This document shows positions 7,248 to 13,146 of a stretch of DNA of 14,489 nucleotides, in pieces. This DNA comes from Candidatus Helarchaeota archaeon (GTDB lineage: Archaea > Asgardarchaeota > Lokiarchaeia > Helarchaeales > HEL-GB-A), in contig JABXJU010000105.1 of NCBI GenBank assembly GCA_013375405.1, forward strand, positions 1 through 14,489, in the 5' to 3' direction. The position numbers and the translations under genes are program-made. Within the stretch, counting starts at the first letter, position 1; each line of letters starts with the position of its first letter. Under the pieces are notes generated by a model that was given only the letters and a program-made list of their open reading frames with translations, made no database searches and was not told the origin of the DNA.

Positions 7248-8000
7248 TTATTTTTTGATTTTCATGAAGTAGAGGCTATAAATGAGGATGAGCATTCCAA
7301 AGAAAATGCCAATTCTGACATCAAAAATGAGGTCGGGGATAAATTTCCCGCCTTCAAGAATGATGAAGAGGGTATACACAAGCATCCCGATGGTTATAGC
7401 AAATACTCGTTTAAATTGAGGTGAGTCACGTCCAATTTGTTTTAAATAATATATGAATACCAACATAGGAATAATTAACAATCCCGTCATATAGAGAGAA
7501 ATAAATAATCCTGTAGGGTCCCCTAGATTAAAAGTGAATTCGAGAGTAGAGTTTGCACCATGATAAATAGGTAGAAGTTCAATTACAAAATACATTACAT
7601 AAAAGAGGATTGCATAACCTATGTAAGGTAGTATATATATCCATTTATGTTTTTGAAAGAATTTGGACCCCTTTGCTAAGGATATTCCAAAGAATGTTAT
7701 AAAAGGAAGTCCTATCCCTGAAAAGGTGTAAGCTAATTTGAATAATAATTCTATTTGTGAAAATTCTGGGTCGCTAACAAGAATATTTGGAGGATATAGT
7801 AAAAGTCTAGCGAACCAGAAAAAGAAACCTATTGCTTGAAAAACAAATCCGATAGCAAAAAATAGATTAGTCCGAAATGCATCGGTATTTTCACGTGTTT
7901 TCCAAGCCTTTCTAAACATCAATAAGCTTGCAATTAAAAATCCTGCAGTAGGAAGTGTGATCCCAAGTAATTCCAAATCTAGATATACCATTATAATCAT
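7248..8000 (-). CDS. Seven-helix integral membrane protein, unknown function
   Basis: The 250 residues hold seven predicted membrane helices at about 10-30, 46-68, 84-108, 120-141, 163-186, 197-214 and 226-246, ending in a basic KIKK tail that is probably cytoplasmic. The first cytoplasmic loop is strongly basic (RKAWKTREN). The fold resembles the seven-helix sensor modules found at the N-terminus of some archaeal histidine kinases, but no kinase, PAS or other output domain follows, so it would be a stand-alone module. No retinal-binding Lys in helix 7 is seen, which argues against a rhodopsin. Two ATG codons, at 8000 and 7991, are possible starts. AGGGATT just ahead of 8000 could serve either one. 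It is transcribed after the HEAT-repeat gene on the same strand with a 90-bp gap. Confidence 0.75.
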   Translation of the reverse strand: MIIMVYLDLELLGITLPTAGFLIASLLMFRKAWKTRENTDAFRTNLFFAIGFVFQAIGFFFWFARLLLYPPNILVSDPEFSQIELLFKLAYTFSGIGLPFITFFGISLAKGSKFFQKHKWIYILPYIGYAILFYVMYFVIELLPIYHGANSTLEFTFNLGDPTGLFISLYMTGLLIIPMLVFIYYLKQIGRDSPQFKRVFAITIGMLVYTLFIILEGGKFIPDLIFDVRIGIFFGMLILIYSLYFMKIKK

Positions 8001-8090
8001 AATCCCTATCTTTTAGGATATTCTAAAAATTAAAAAATTCTGTATTTTGATATAGTCCATTATTTAAAAATGATTTGAAAAACTTTATTT

Positions 8091-9341
8091 TCAATTTTCG
8101 GTCAGTTTTCTAAGAGCTTTCTCTGCTGCTTCTCGGACAACCTCATATTCATCCTCTAGAAGCTCTTTTAATGGTGATATTGCCTTTGGGTCACCCAATT
8201 TCCCAAGTGTTTCAGCTGCAGTTGCTCTTACTCGTGGGGTTTTGTCCTTTAGATAGTTGATTAGTGGCGATATTGCGTTTCCATCACCTAATTCACCAAG
8301 GGCTTTCGCTGCCCAAAATTGCACCCGTTTTTCTTTATCCTTCAAAAGTTTAATTAATGGTTCTATTGCTCTTGTGTCACCCAATTCGCCCAACGCAGCT
8401 GCTGACCATACTCTCACCCATAGATCTTCATCTTTTAAACCCTTAATCAATGGTTCTATTGCTCTTAAATCCCCCAATTTGCCAAGGGCTTTCGCGGAGC
8501 TTGCTCGTACATCTGATTCATTATCATTCAACATTTCAATCAAGGATTCTACTGCCACGGGGTAACCTAGTTCCCCAAGTGCTTCTGCTGCTTTTGCTCT
8601 TACTTTGAATTTTTTGTCTTGTAGGCATTTGATTAGAGGATCCACGGCTTTTGAACTCTTCAAATTACCAAGAGCACTTGCGGTTATTGCTCGTACTCCT
8701 AAATCCTTATCTTTTAAGCATTCAAGCAAGTAATCTAATGCTTTTAATCCCCCTAACTTGCCAAGTGCATTTGCTGCAGCTTTTCGTAAGCTCCTCTCTT
8801 TATCCTTCAAACATGGAAGCAGAAGATCAATCCCTCCTGAATCCCCCAAATTGCCAAGTGCGTCTGCCGTCCTTATACGTACCTCTAAATCAGAAGCATT
8901 CAAACATTCAGTAAGAGGTTGTAGCGCTTTTGAATCCCCCAATTTGCCAAGTGCCCATATTGCACTTGTTTGAACATCTTTCGCATCATCTTTTAAACAT
9001 TCTATTAAAGATTCTACGGCACTTGTATCCCCTAACTCACCCAGTTTAGAGGCGGCACTCTCTCGCATCCCTGGATCTGAATGCTTCAAGCACTCAATCA
9101 AATATTCCACGCCTCTCGGGTACCTCAACCGAGCAAGAGCCATCGCTGCGTTAAATCGGACATCCGAATCAGAATCTTTCAGACAATTAATTAGGGGTTC
9201 GATTATCTTTGGAATCGCGTATTCTTTAAGACTTTCATTACGGTGCATATCAAAAAAGTCAGAAATAAATTCTATGGCTTCATAGCGAATTATATTATCT
9301 GGGTTCTTCAAATCTTCTATTCTATTAATAATTTCCTCCAT
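8091..9341 (-). CDS. HEAT-repeat (PBS-lyase-type) protein
   Basis: The 416 residues are almost entirely alpha-helical repeats of about 31 residues with the core pattern VRxxAAxALGxLGDxxAIxPLIxxLKD. I count 13 repeats. The first is diverged (IIRYEAIEFISDFF) and the last is a cap (VVREAAEKALRKLTEN). Such arrays form a curved superhelix used as a protein-binding scaffold. This PBS-lyase HEAT type is also found in phycobilin lyases and deoxyhypusine hydroxylase, but the paired His-Glu metal motifs of the hydroxylase are absent, so a scaffold role is favoured. No signal peptide or membrane helix is seen, so it is cytoplasmic. Repeats 4-12 are the most alike, implying recent internal amplification. 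It lies 44 bp downstream of the 117-residue gene and probably shares its transcript. Confidence 0.9.
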   Translation of the reverse strand: MEEIINRIEDLKNPDNIIRYEAIEFISDFFDMHRNESLKEYAIPKIIEPLINCLKDSDSDVRFNAAMALARLRYPRGVEYLIECLKHSDPGMRESAASKLGELGDTSAVESLIECLKDDAKDVQTSAIWALGKLGDSKALQPLTECLNASDLEVRIRTADALGNLGDSGGIDLLLPCLKDKERSLRKAAANALGKLGGLKALDYLLECLKDKDLGVRAITASALGNLKSSKAVDPLIKCLQDKKFKVRAKAAEALGELGYPVAVESLIEMLNDNESDVRASSAKALGKLGDLRAIEPLIKGLKDEDLWVRVWSAAALGELGDTRAIEPLIKLLKDKEKRVQFWAAKALGELGDGNAISPLINYLKDKTPRVRATAAETLGKLGDPKAISPLKELLEDEYEVVREAAEKALRKLTEN

Positions 9342-9385
9342 GATATTTCTCCCTGTCCTTTTTTAATAAACCAATTTTACAAGAA

Positions 9386-9739
9386 TTAGATCCCATCTTT
9401 GGTCATAGAAACCACGGCGTTGTAGATTAATGATCGCCATTCCGAAATGGTGATAATCAATTTTAAGGATTCAGATTCAGAAAAGTGGGAATCCTGGTCA
9501 AGTTTGGTGATTTTATTGAGAAGTTGGTTCATTTGTAGATTAATAGCAACGAATTCAGTAATTTTTTTAATATTTAAAAATTGAATAAGGCGCTCGCGGG
9601 AATCTGCTAAAGCAAAGTAAAGTGATCTTACGGTATCTCTACGATGGAGACGATTTATCACGAGATCCATTGGGATTAAGATTTTTACCGCCAATTCTTG
9701 GAAGCGCTTTATCTCTTCGGTTACCTTTTCCTCTGACAT
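9386..9739 (-). CDS. Small all-helical protein, unknown
   Basis: I do not recognise this family. The 117 residues look wholly helical, with amphipathic segments EEIKRFQELAVKILIPMDLV, TVRSLYFALADSRERLIQFL and FVAINLQMNQLLNKITKL separated by short polar turns, as in a four-helix bundle. There is no membrane helix, Cys motif or catalytic signature. It begins with ATG at 9739, and the 22-bp repeat that also covers the end of the LRR gene lies just upstream (9754-9775). The setting between the LRR and HEAT-repeat genes suggests a partner or adaptor protein for these interaction modules, but that rests on position only. Confidence 0.65.
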   Translation of the reverse strand: MSEEKVTEEIKRFQELAVKILIPMDLVINRLHRRDTVRSLYFALADSRERLIQFLNIKKITEFVAINLQMNQLLNKITKLDQDSHFSESESLKLIITISEWRSLIYNAVVSMTKDGI

Positions 9740-9753
9740 TGTAGTTCAGGTAC

Positions 9754-9775
9754 CTTTAGATCATTTCTTTTTCAA
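9754..9775 (-). repeat. 22-bp direct repeat, copy A (upstream of the 117-residue gene)
   Basis: Identical over 22 bp to 10041-10062, which covers the end of the LRR gene (codons EKEMI, stop and 4 further bases). Similarity resumes after an 8-base insertion (AGTCTGAAAC). On the minus strand this copy also encodes FEKEMI-stop in an open frame, so the repeat looks like the surviving end of a duplicated coding sequence. Confidence 0.7.
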
Positions 9776-9793
9776 AGTTCACAAGTCTGAAAC

Positions 9794-9880
9794 CTACGCG
9801 CTGCTTGCGCGTGGTGTTATTGGCTTATCTGGTTCAGTTTCAATGATAACCTTTTCAAGGGCATTAAAATCTTCGCTCAT
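9794..9880 (-). CDS. Possible 28-residue small protein
   Basis: An ATG at 9880, after GGATGATTAAAG, opens MSEDFNALEKVIIETEPDKP and ends at TAG (9794-9796) after ITPRASSA. The acidic amphipathic start resembles a real N-terminus and shares MSE with the next gene. In the next frame, from 9824 to 9756, the DNA reads to FRLVNFEKEMI-stop, echoing the end of the LRR protein (FRLEKEMI). A frame change near 9797-9824 would therefore join the two into a protein of about 45 residues. It could be a genuine microprotein, a decayed gene, or chance. No codon-usage test was possible. Confidence 0.3.
   Translation of the reverse strand: MSEDFNALEKVIIETEPDKPITPRASSA
9796..9812. repeat. Inverted repeat, 6-bp arms
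   Basis: ACGCGC and GCGCGT flank a 5-base spacer. It sits exactly where the small ORF ends and the alternative frame with the LRR-like tail continues. It could fold as an RNA hairpin or be the scar of a rearrangement. Confidence 0.5.
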
Positions 9881-9921
9881 CTTTAATCATCCCTAAAAGG
9901 TTCGCTCATCTTTAATCATCC
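9872..9921 (-). repeat. 29-bp tandem duplication spanning a start region
   Basis: Two perfect 21-bp copies (9872-9892 and 9901-9921) lie 29 bp apart. Each carries GGATGATT, a spacer, then ATGAGCGAA on the minus strand. The 8 bases that follow are also alike, so the unit is a 29-bp tandem duplication. The upstream copy encodes only MSEPFRDD before a stop 2 bp ahead of the downstream ATG, an upstream mini-ORF arrangement. Confidence 0.75.
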
Positions 9922-9953
9922 AAGTTCATTTTCAGCAAGGTTGTTTTAAAATG

Positions 9954-9979
9954 TTTCCCACGTCACGACGTATGGGAAA
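9954..9979. repeat. Interrupted inverted repeat between LRR gene and small ORF
   Basis: Outer arms TTTCCCA and TGGGAAA (7 bp) enclose CGTC-AC-GACG with a 2-base bulge. It may be a protein-binding site for the downstream minus-strand genes or an RNA hairpin following the LRR transcript. No T-run directly follows it on either strand. Confidence 0.45.
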
Positions 9980-10009
9980 GAGGATGAGGATGAAGATGCG
10001 GAGTGAGCG

Positions 10010-10018
10010 AAAAAAAAA
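10010..10018 (-). terminator. T9 terminator of the LRR gene
   Basis: Read on the minus strand, nine consecutive T occur 25 bp after the LRR stop codon, a typical archaeal oligo-T stop. If effective, the genes further downstream need their own promoter in the 9.75-10.0 kb gap. Confidence 0.55.
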
Positions 10019-10040
10019 GAATGAAATAAAGAATTTTTGT

Positions 10041-10062
10041 CTTTAGATCATTTCTTTTTCAA
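10041..10062 (-). repeat. 22-bp direct repeat, copy B (end of LRR gene)
   Basis: Partner of the copy at 9754-9775, 287 bp away. Here it encodes the C-terminal EKEMI and stop of the LRR protein and continues 4 bases past the stop, so it is a DNA-level duplication and not only a shared peptide motif. Confidence 0.7.
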
Positions 10063-11317
10063 GTCTGAAACTAGCGCGCTCCTCCCTATTGATCAGATCT
10101 ATTTTAGAACGACCGAGATTGAGGTATTTTAAGTTCGGGGGAAGCTCCTGACAATCTATCTGGCTAATTTGAGTGTCAGTCAGGGTTAGCGCTTCTAAAG
10201 TTTGGAGCCGGTTCAACCCTTTCACCTGCTGAATGGGATTTCCACTTAGATCTAGCCATCTTAAGCTTTTAATCGACGCCAAGTTGCTGATTTCGCTAAT
10301 TTGATTGTAGCTAAGATCCAGATATCGCAATTGGGGTAACTTTTGAAGACCAGTAATTTTCGAAATCTGGTTATGGGACAGGTTTAGTTCTTCTAATTTA
10401 TTTAAATCCATTAATCCATCGATCTTCGTTATTTCATTCTTCGAGACATTCAGAATCTTTAACTTTGGGGGGATATTGCTGATGGCATCTACTATATTGT
10501 CGATGCCTATTCTATTGTCGTAAAAATCCAACACTTCAAGGTTCGGATAGTCTTGACTCTCGGATTGAATAATCCCGGATCCACAGCCGTTAACTTTCAA
10601 CCTCTTAATTAAGGAGCGTTCCTCCGCCTCTAGCGATTCAACAATGACGATGGGATCAGTCATCTCCCACCCATGTTCACGAGGCTCGTAACCTTGAATG
10701 CAGAGCGTCCCTTCGTAGATGGGGCATAGTACTCTATCCGTTTGATCATGATAGAAATGATAGAAGGGAACATCCACCCATGTCATCTGGAATTGAGGGT
10801 GGTTTCGAGCACGGTTTATAGCTGCTAAGAGGCGGTCGTCATCTGTTATCTCTCCTGGGGTGACGCCCCACTGCCCCATAGTATAGTTGAAGTTTCTTCT
10901 GTTATTATACACAGTGTAGTATTTAGTTACAGGATTGCCCTCAATCCGCAACAGGTTGATCTTCGGGAGCGCTTTCAGCCCATCCATACTAGTAATCTCA
11001 TTAAAACTTACATCCAAGGTCTCGAGGTTTCGAAGATCGAACGGTTTTAATCCTCCAAGGGGTCTGAGTCCGGGGGGTCTGAATAAGTCAAGGTGATTGT
11101 AGGAGAGGTTTAGTTCTTTCAATTCGACTAGGTGAGTTAATCCCCTTATCTCTACATCTGAAAGTTCATTGAAAGAGAGATCCAACCTTTCCAAATCGGA
11201 CAGTTCGTTAAACCCGTGTAATAGGCCGATGTGACGGATTCGCTGATCGCTTAAATCCAAGGTATTGTTTTGAACCTTGAACTCCCTTCCCTTAAAGGTA
11301 ACGATTTTGCTACACAT
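10043..11317 (-). CDS. Split leucine-rich-repeat protein (SDS22-like) with inserted domain
   Basis: 424 residues. The N-terminal LRR block (about 17-130) has repeats LERLDLSFNELSD, LKELNLSYNHLD and LETLDVSFNEITS. The C-terminal block (about 240-410) has 22-residue SDS22-type repeats such as LEELNLSHNQISKITGL, LRYLDLSYNQISEISNL and LRWLDLSGNPIQQVKGL. Between them, residues 131-240 are not LRR: an aromatic, His-rich insert (NFNYTMGQWG, DVPFYHFYHDQTDRV, LCIQGYEPREHGWEM). The ends are a short N-terminal strand and a charged tail REERASFRLEKEMI. There is no signal peptide, so it is a cytoplasmic binding scaffold. Archaeal SDS22-like LRR proteins resemble eukaryotic phosphatase regulators, but the ligand is unknown here. 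ATG at 11317 follows AAAGGGTAAG, and the TATA box centre 38 bp upstream gives a short leader of about 12 bases. Confidence 0.88.
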   Translation of the reverse strand: MCSKIVTFKGREFKVQNNTLDLSDQRIRHIGLLHGFNELSDLERLDLSFNELSDVEIRGLTHLVELKELNLSYNHLDLFRPPGLRPLGGLKPFDLRNLETLDVSFNEITSMDGLKALPKINLLRIEGNPVTKYYTVYNNRRNFNYTMGQWGVTPGEITDDDRLLAAINRARNHPQFQMTWVDVPFYHFYHDQTDRVLCPIYEGTLCIQGYEPREHGWEMTDPIVIVESLEAEERSLIKRLKVNGCGSGIIQSESQDYPNLEVLDFYDNRIGIDNIVDAISNIPPKLKILNVSKNEITKIDGLMDLNKLEELNLSHNQISKITGLQKLPQLRYLDLSYNQISEISNLASIKSLRWLDLSGNPIQQVKGLNRLQTLEALTLTDTQISQIDCQELPPNLKYLNLGRSKIDLINREERASFRLEKEMI

Positions 11318-11350
11318 GCTCTACTTACCCTTTAATACTGCTGAAAGTAA

Positions 11351-11360
11351 TTTATATGAT
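11351..11360 (-). promoter_or_regulatory. TATA box of the LRR gene
   Basis: ATCATATAAA on the minus strand, centred near 11355, predicts a transcript start near 11329 and a leader of about 12 bases containing GGGTAAG before the ATG. Confidence 0.4.
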
Positions 11361-11588
11361 AATTTCATTCTTCTTCCCTCATTAATCATCAAATCAGTCC
11401 TCAAGTATATCAGGTTCGGGACCGATGCCGTCCCACAGAAAATAATCAGTGACTATGAAGTGCGAAAAATTTACGTTGACCCAGTTTAACCACTCCACGG
11501 TGTCCTAGTACATAATATTTAAGGATGGGATATATATATTAAATCTTGGATGGGAAATATTTTTGCGCATTTGACACTCCCCTTTTTA

Positions 11589-11598
11589 CATTTAAATA
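11589..11598 (+). promoter_or_regulatory. TATA-like box of the membrane-anchored protein gene
   Basis: CATTTAAATA, centred near 11594, predicts a transcript start near 11620. This lies after the first possible ATG (11550) but before the ATG at 11646, and so supports the inner start. Confidence 0.35.
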
Positions 11599-11645
11599 GC
11601 ACGTTATACTTTAGTATTACAGAGGCGAGATTTGAAAGTAGCACC

Positions 11646-12827
11646 ATGTGGTCGATGGGTATGCAATCGGGCACCACCGCATTTTTTATCGTCGGCACCC
11701 TGTTTTTGATCTTCACGCTTATTCGAGAGTACCGGCGAAGACGGAAACCTCCCCTAGTTAAACATGCCGCATCTGAAATAGATCCCATGCTCCACCAAGC
11801 ACTGCCGATCGTTAAAACAATTGCCAATTTACTGCAACCCTTATGCCATAAAATCCCTCTGTGGGTGAATTCTGAGTGGGAGGCCAACCCTATCTTCATC
11901 ATCGCTGCAGCTTATGACAGAAACGTGGCAAATGCGGGATCGGTTTTTTTAGATTTCTGCACCCCGCACTACCTCAATAGGACGCTCCTCTATAAATGGT
12001 GGAATATCGCCCTTTTTCGAGAGCGGAGGAAGGAGTTCCGGACCGCCTTGAGCGCATACAACAAGCGGCAGTACGACATGAGCATCCAGACCTTGTTGCT
12101 ACAGATTGAGGGAATATTTGGTGATTATCCTGCGGATAATAATATTTTTGACTCCATATTCACAACTTTCCTATCAAATCCTCCAAATTTCTACCTGAAC
12201 GGGCTCGTATTCCTCATTACAGACACAGTATATTATATGACCTCAATTTCAGGGAATCGAAGAGAATGGAGGAATCGAAGCCTGAGGTATGCCACCCACA
12301 AATACCAATATTTGAAAGAGGAACAAGCGCTTTTAAATTGGTTTTTACCGATGATCAAGACCGTGACCGACACATTAAAAATACTAGACTACGATATTGA
12401 GTTAGAAGGTCCAAGCATTGAAGCCATTCGCAAATTAGTCGGAAGAATCCAAGAAGGAGATCCTCGTCCCCACATCTGGCTACTGGTGTATAGCTCCCCG
12501 CTCTTCTTTGAAGCAGAGCGAACGGCGGCTTGGTGGCAGTCGCGGTACTTTGCCCCCTTGGAGAAGGAAATCAAAGGGATGCTGAAGAAGGACCTGAAGA
12601 ACCTGCGCAAAACTAAGTATGAAGTAAGTATGCCTCGCCTTCTCATGCAGGTTCAAGAAGTTGTAAAACATTACTTTACCGACCATCCCTCAATGGATAG
12701 GAAAATTGGTCGATCCGTCGAGAAACTACTGGATCTATTTTTCGCACACCCTATGAACGTCTACACATGGGGGCTTCTGCTTCTCCTCCTTGACATCATT
12801 TATAATTCGTTTGAACCCGAGGTCTGA
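11646..12827 (+). CDS. Membrane-anchored protein with an internal helical duplication, unknown function
   Basis: From the ATG at 11646 the protein has 393 residues. The frame is open back to an ATG at 11550, but those 32 residues look non-coding and the TATA position argues against them. Residues 11-26 (TAFFIVGTLFLIFTLI) form one membrane helix, followed by REYRRRRK, so the bulk should face the cytoplasm. The soluble part is two related halves, about 47-203 and 228-389. LPIVKTIANLL pairs with LPMIKTVTDTL, WWN (118) with WWQ (296), and YDMSIQTLLLQIEGIFGDY (143-161) with YEVSMPRLLMQVQEVVKHYF (325-344). Each half ends in a hydrophobic helix (183-199, 372-388). The motif Y-x-x-(A/S)-x-x-x-LLxQ(I/V)E occurs at the end of some HEPN/Abi-like helical domains, but no RxxxxH catalytic pair is visible. 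Function unknown. Confidence 0.7.
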   Translation: MWSMGMQSGTTAFFIVGTLFLIFTLIREYRRRRKPPLVKHAASEIDPMLHQALPIVKTIANLLQPLCHKIPLWVNSEWEANPIFIIAAAYDRNVANAGSVFLDFCTPHYLNRTLLYKWWNIALFRERRKEFRTALSAYNKRQYDMSIQTLLLQIEGIFGDYPADNNIFDSIFTTFLSNPPNFYLNGLVFLITDTVYYMTSISGNRREWRNRSLRYATHKYQYLKEEQALLNWFLPMIKTVTDTLKILDYDIELEGPSIEAIRKLVGRIQEGDPRPHIWLLVYSSPLFFEAERTAAWWQSRYFAPLEKEIKGMLKKDLKNLRKTKYEVSMPRLLMQVQEVVKHYFTDHPSMDRKIGRSVEKLLDLFFAHPMNVYTWGLLLLLLDIIYNSFEPEV

Positions 12828-12892
12828 TAACACGAAAGGTGGAGAAGAAAACGAGGAAACCCTATACTCCCAATTTTTGAGGAGACTCCCCA

Positions 12893-12899
12893 TTTTTTT
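12893..12899 (+). terminator. T7 terminator of the membrane-anchored protein gene
   Basis: A T7 run 65 bp after the stop, preceded by a T5 run at about 12874 and a short GGAG/CTCC symmetry, is a plausible archaeal oligo-T stop. Confidence 0.4.
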
Positions 12900-12941
12900 G
12901 TGGCGCTGGCGCTGGTCAAGGATTTCCATGATTTGAAGCTT

Positions 12942-13022
12942 CTCTGTTAGAGGGACGCGTACGTCCCCGCTCGTGAGGCTGCAGGACTGCCCCGCCAGGC
13001 AGTGCATGGCATCGAGAGAAAG
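12942..13022. repeat. GC-rich structured element, copy 1
   Basis: The 81-bp element begins CTCTGTTAGAGGG and ends GCAGTGCATGGCATCGAGAG followed by AAAG. It holds hairpin GGGACG-CGTA-CGTCCC (12952-12967) and hairpin ACTGCC-CCGCCA-GGCAGT. The ends can also pair (TTCTCT with AGAGAA). Its GC content is far above that of the surrounding DNA. Either strand could be the functional one. Confidence 0.55.
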
Positions 13023-13062
13023 CCCGTTCAAGGAAACATTTTAAAACGACCGTGACTTCTGG

Positions 13063-13139
13063 CTCTGTAAGAGGGCGGATCGCCCCGTCTGGCAAGCCCT
13101 GAGGCGGGTTCGCGAGCAGTGTATGATATCGAGAGAAAG
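13063..13139. repeat. GC-rich structured element, copy 2
   Basis: The 77-bp element begins CTCTGTAAGAGGG and ends GCAGTGTATGATATCGAGAG followed by AAAG, matching copy 1 at both ends. The first hairpin is GGGCG-GAT-CGCCC (13073-13085), different in bases from copy 1 but at the same place. The middle is diverged. It ends 8 bp from the stop codon of the aminotransferase gene, so it lies in that gene's 3' untranslated region. Confidence 0.55.
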
Positions 13140-13146
13140 AAAAGAA

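Larger units (their letters stand above)
11318..11645. other. Divergent promoter region between LRR gene and membrane-anchored protein
   Basis: The 328 bp hold TATA-like elements for both directions and no gene I can support. An 8-bp direct repeat GGATGGGA occurs at 11523-11530 and 11548-11555, around the AT run ATATATATATTAAAT. A 34-codon GTG-started frame (11394-11498, minus) is open but unsupported. Confidence 0.5.
12828..13146. other. Convergent intergenic region with GC-rich structured elements
   Basis: This 319-bp gap between convergent genes holds no supported gene. It contains a T7 run (12893-12899), a 6-bp tandem GGCGCT repeat (about 12902-12916) and the two related GC-rich elements listed separately. 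The frames open across it differ between the two elements, so they are not coding repeats. Confidence 0.6.

Noticed and set aside
7248..8000. Microbial rhodopsin
   Set aside because: Seven helices are present, but helix 7 has no retinal-binding Lys and helix 3 lacks the usual proton-pathway Asp pattern.
8091..9341. 93-bp periodic DNA repeat
   Set aside because: The period comes from the 31-residue HEAT protein repeat. The DNA copies are diverged and not a satellite or tandem-repeat element.
11277..11489. 70-codon plus-strand frame beginning inside the LRR gene
   Set aside because: It starts antisense inside the LRR gene and spans its promoter. There is no domain signal and no ribosome site.
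11394..11498. 34-codon GTG-started frame (VEWLNWVNVN...) on the minus strand between divergent genes
   Set aside because: No ribosome site, no recognisable motif, and the opposite strand is also open here. An AT-rich element that could act as its promoter lies upstream, but evidence is too thin to call a gene.
12735..13031. 98-codon minus-strand frame across the end of the membrane-anchored gene and GC-rich copy 1
   Set aside because: It overlaps a well-supported gene antisense, and the equivalent frame in GC-rich copy 2 is shifted between its two ends, so the repeated DNA is not conserved as protein.
12942..13139. CRISPR-like pair of repeats
   Set aside because: Only two copies, each about 80 bp with a variable centre. 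CRISPR repeats are short, uniform and evenly spaced, and no cas gene is present.
12942..13139. H/ACA guide RNA on the minus strand (ACA near one end of each element)
   Set aside because: The stem that should close directly before the ACA box does not form, because the two sides are both pyrimidine-rich.
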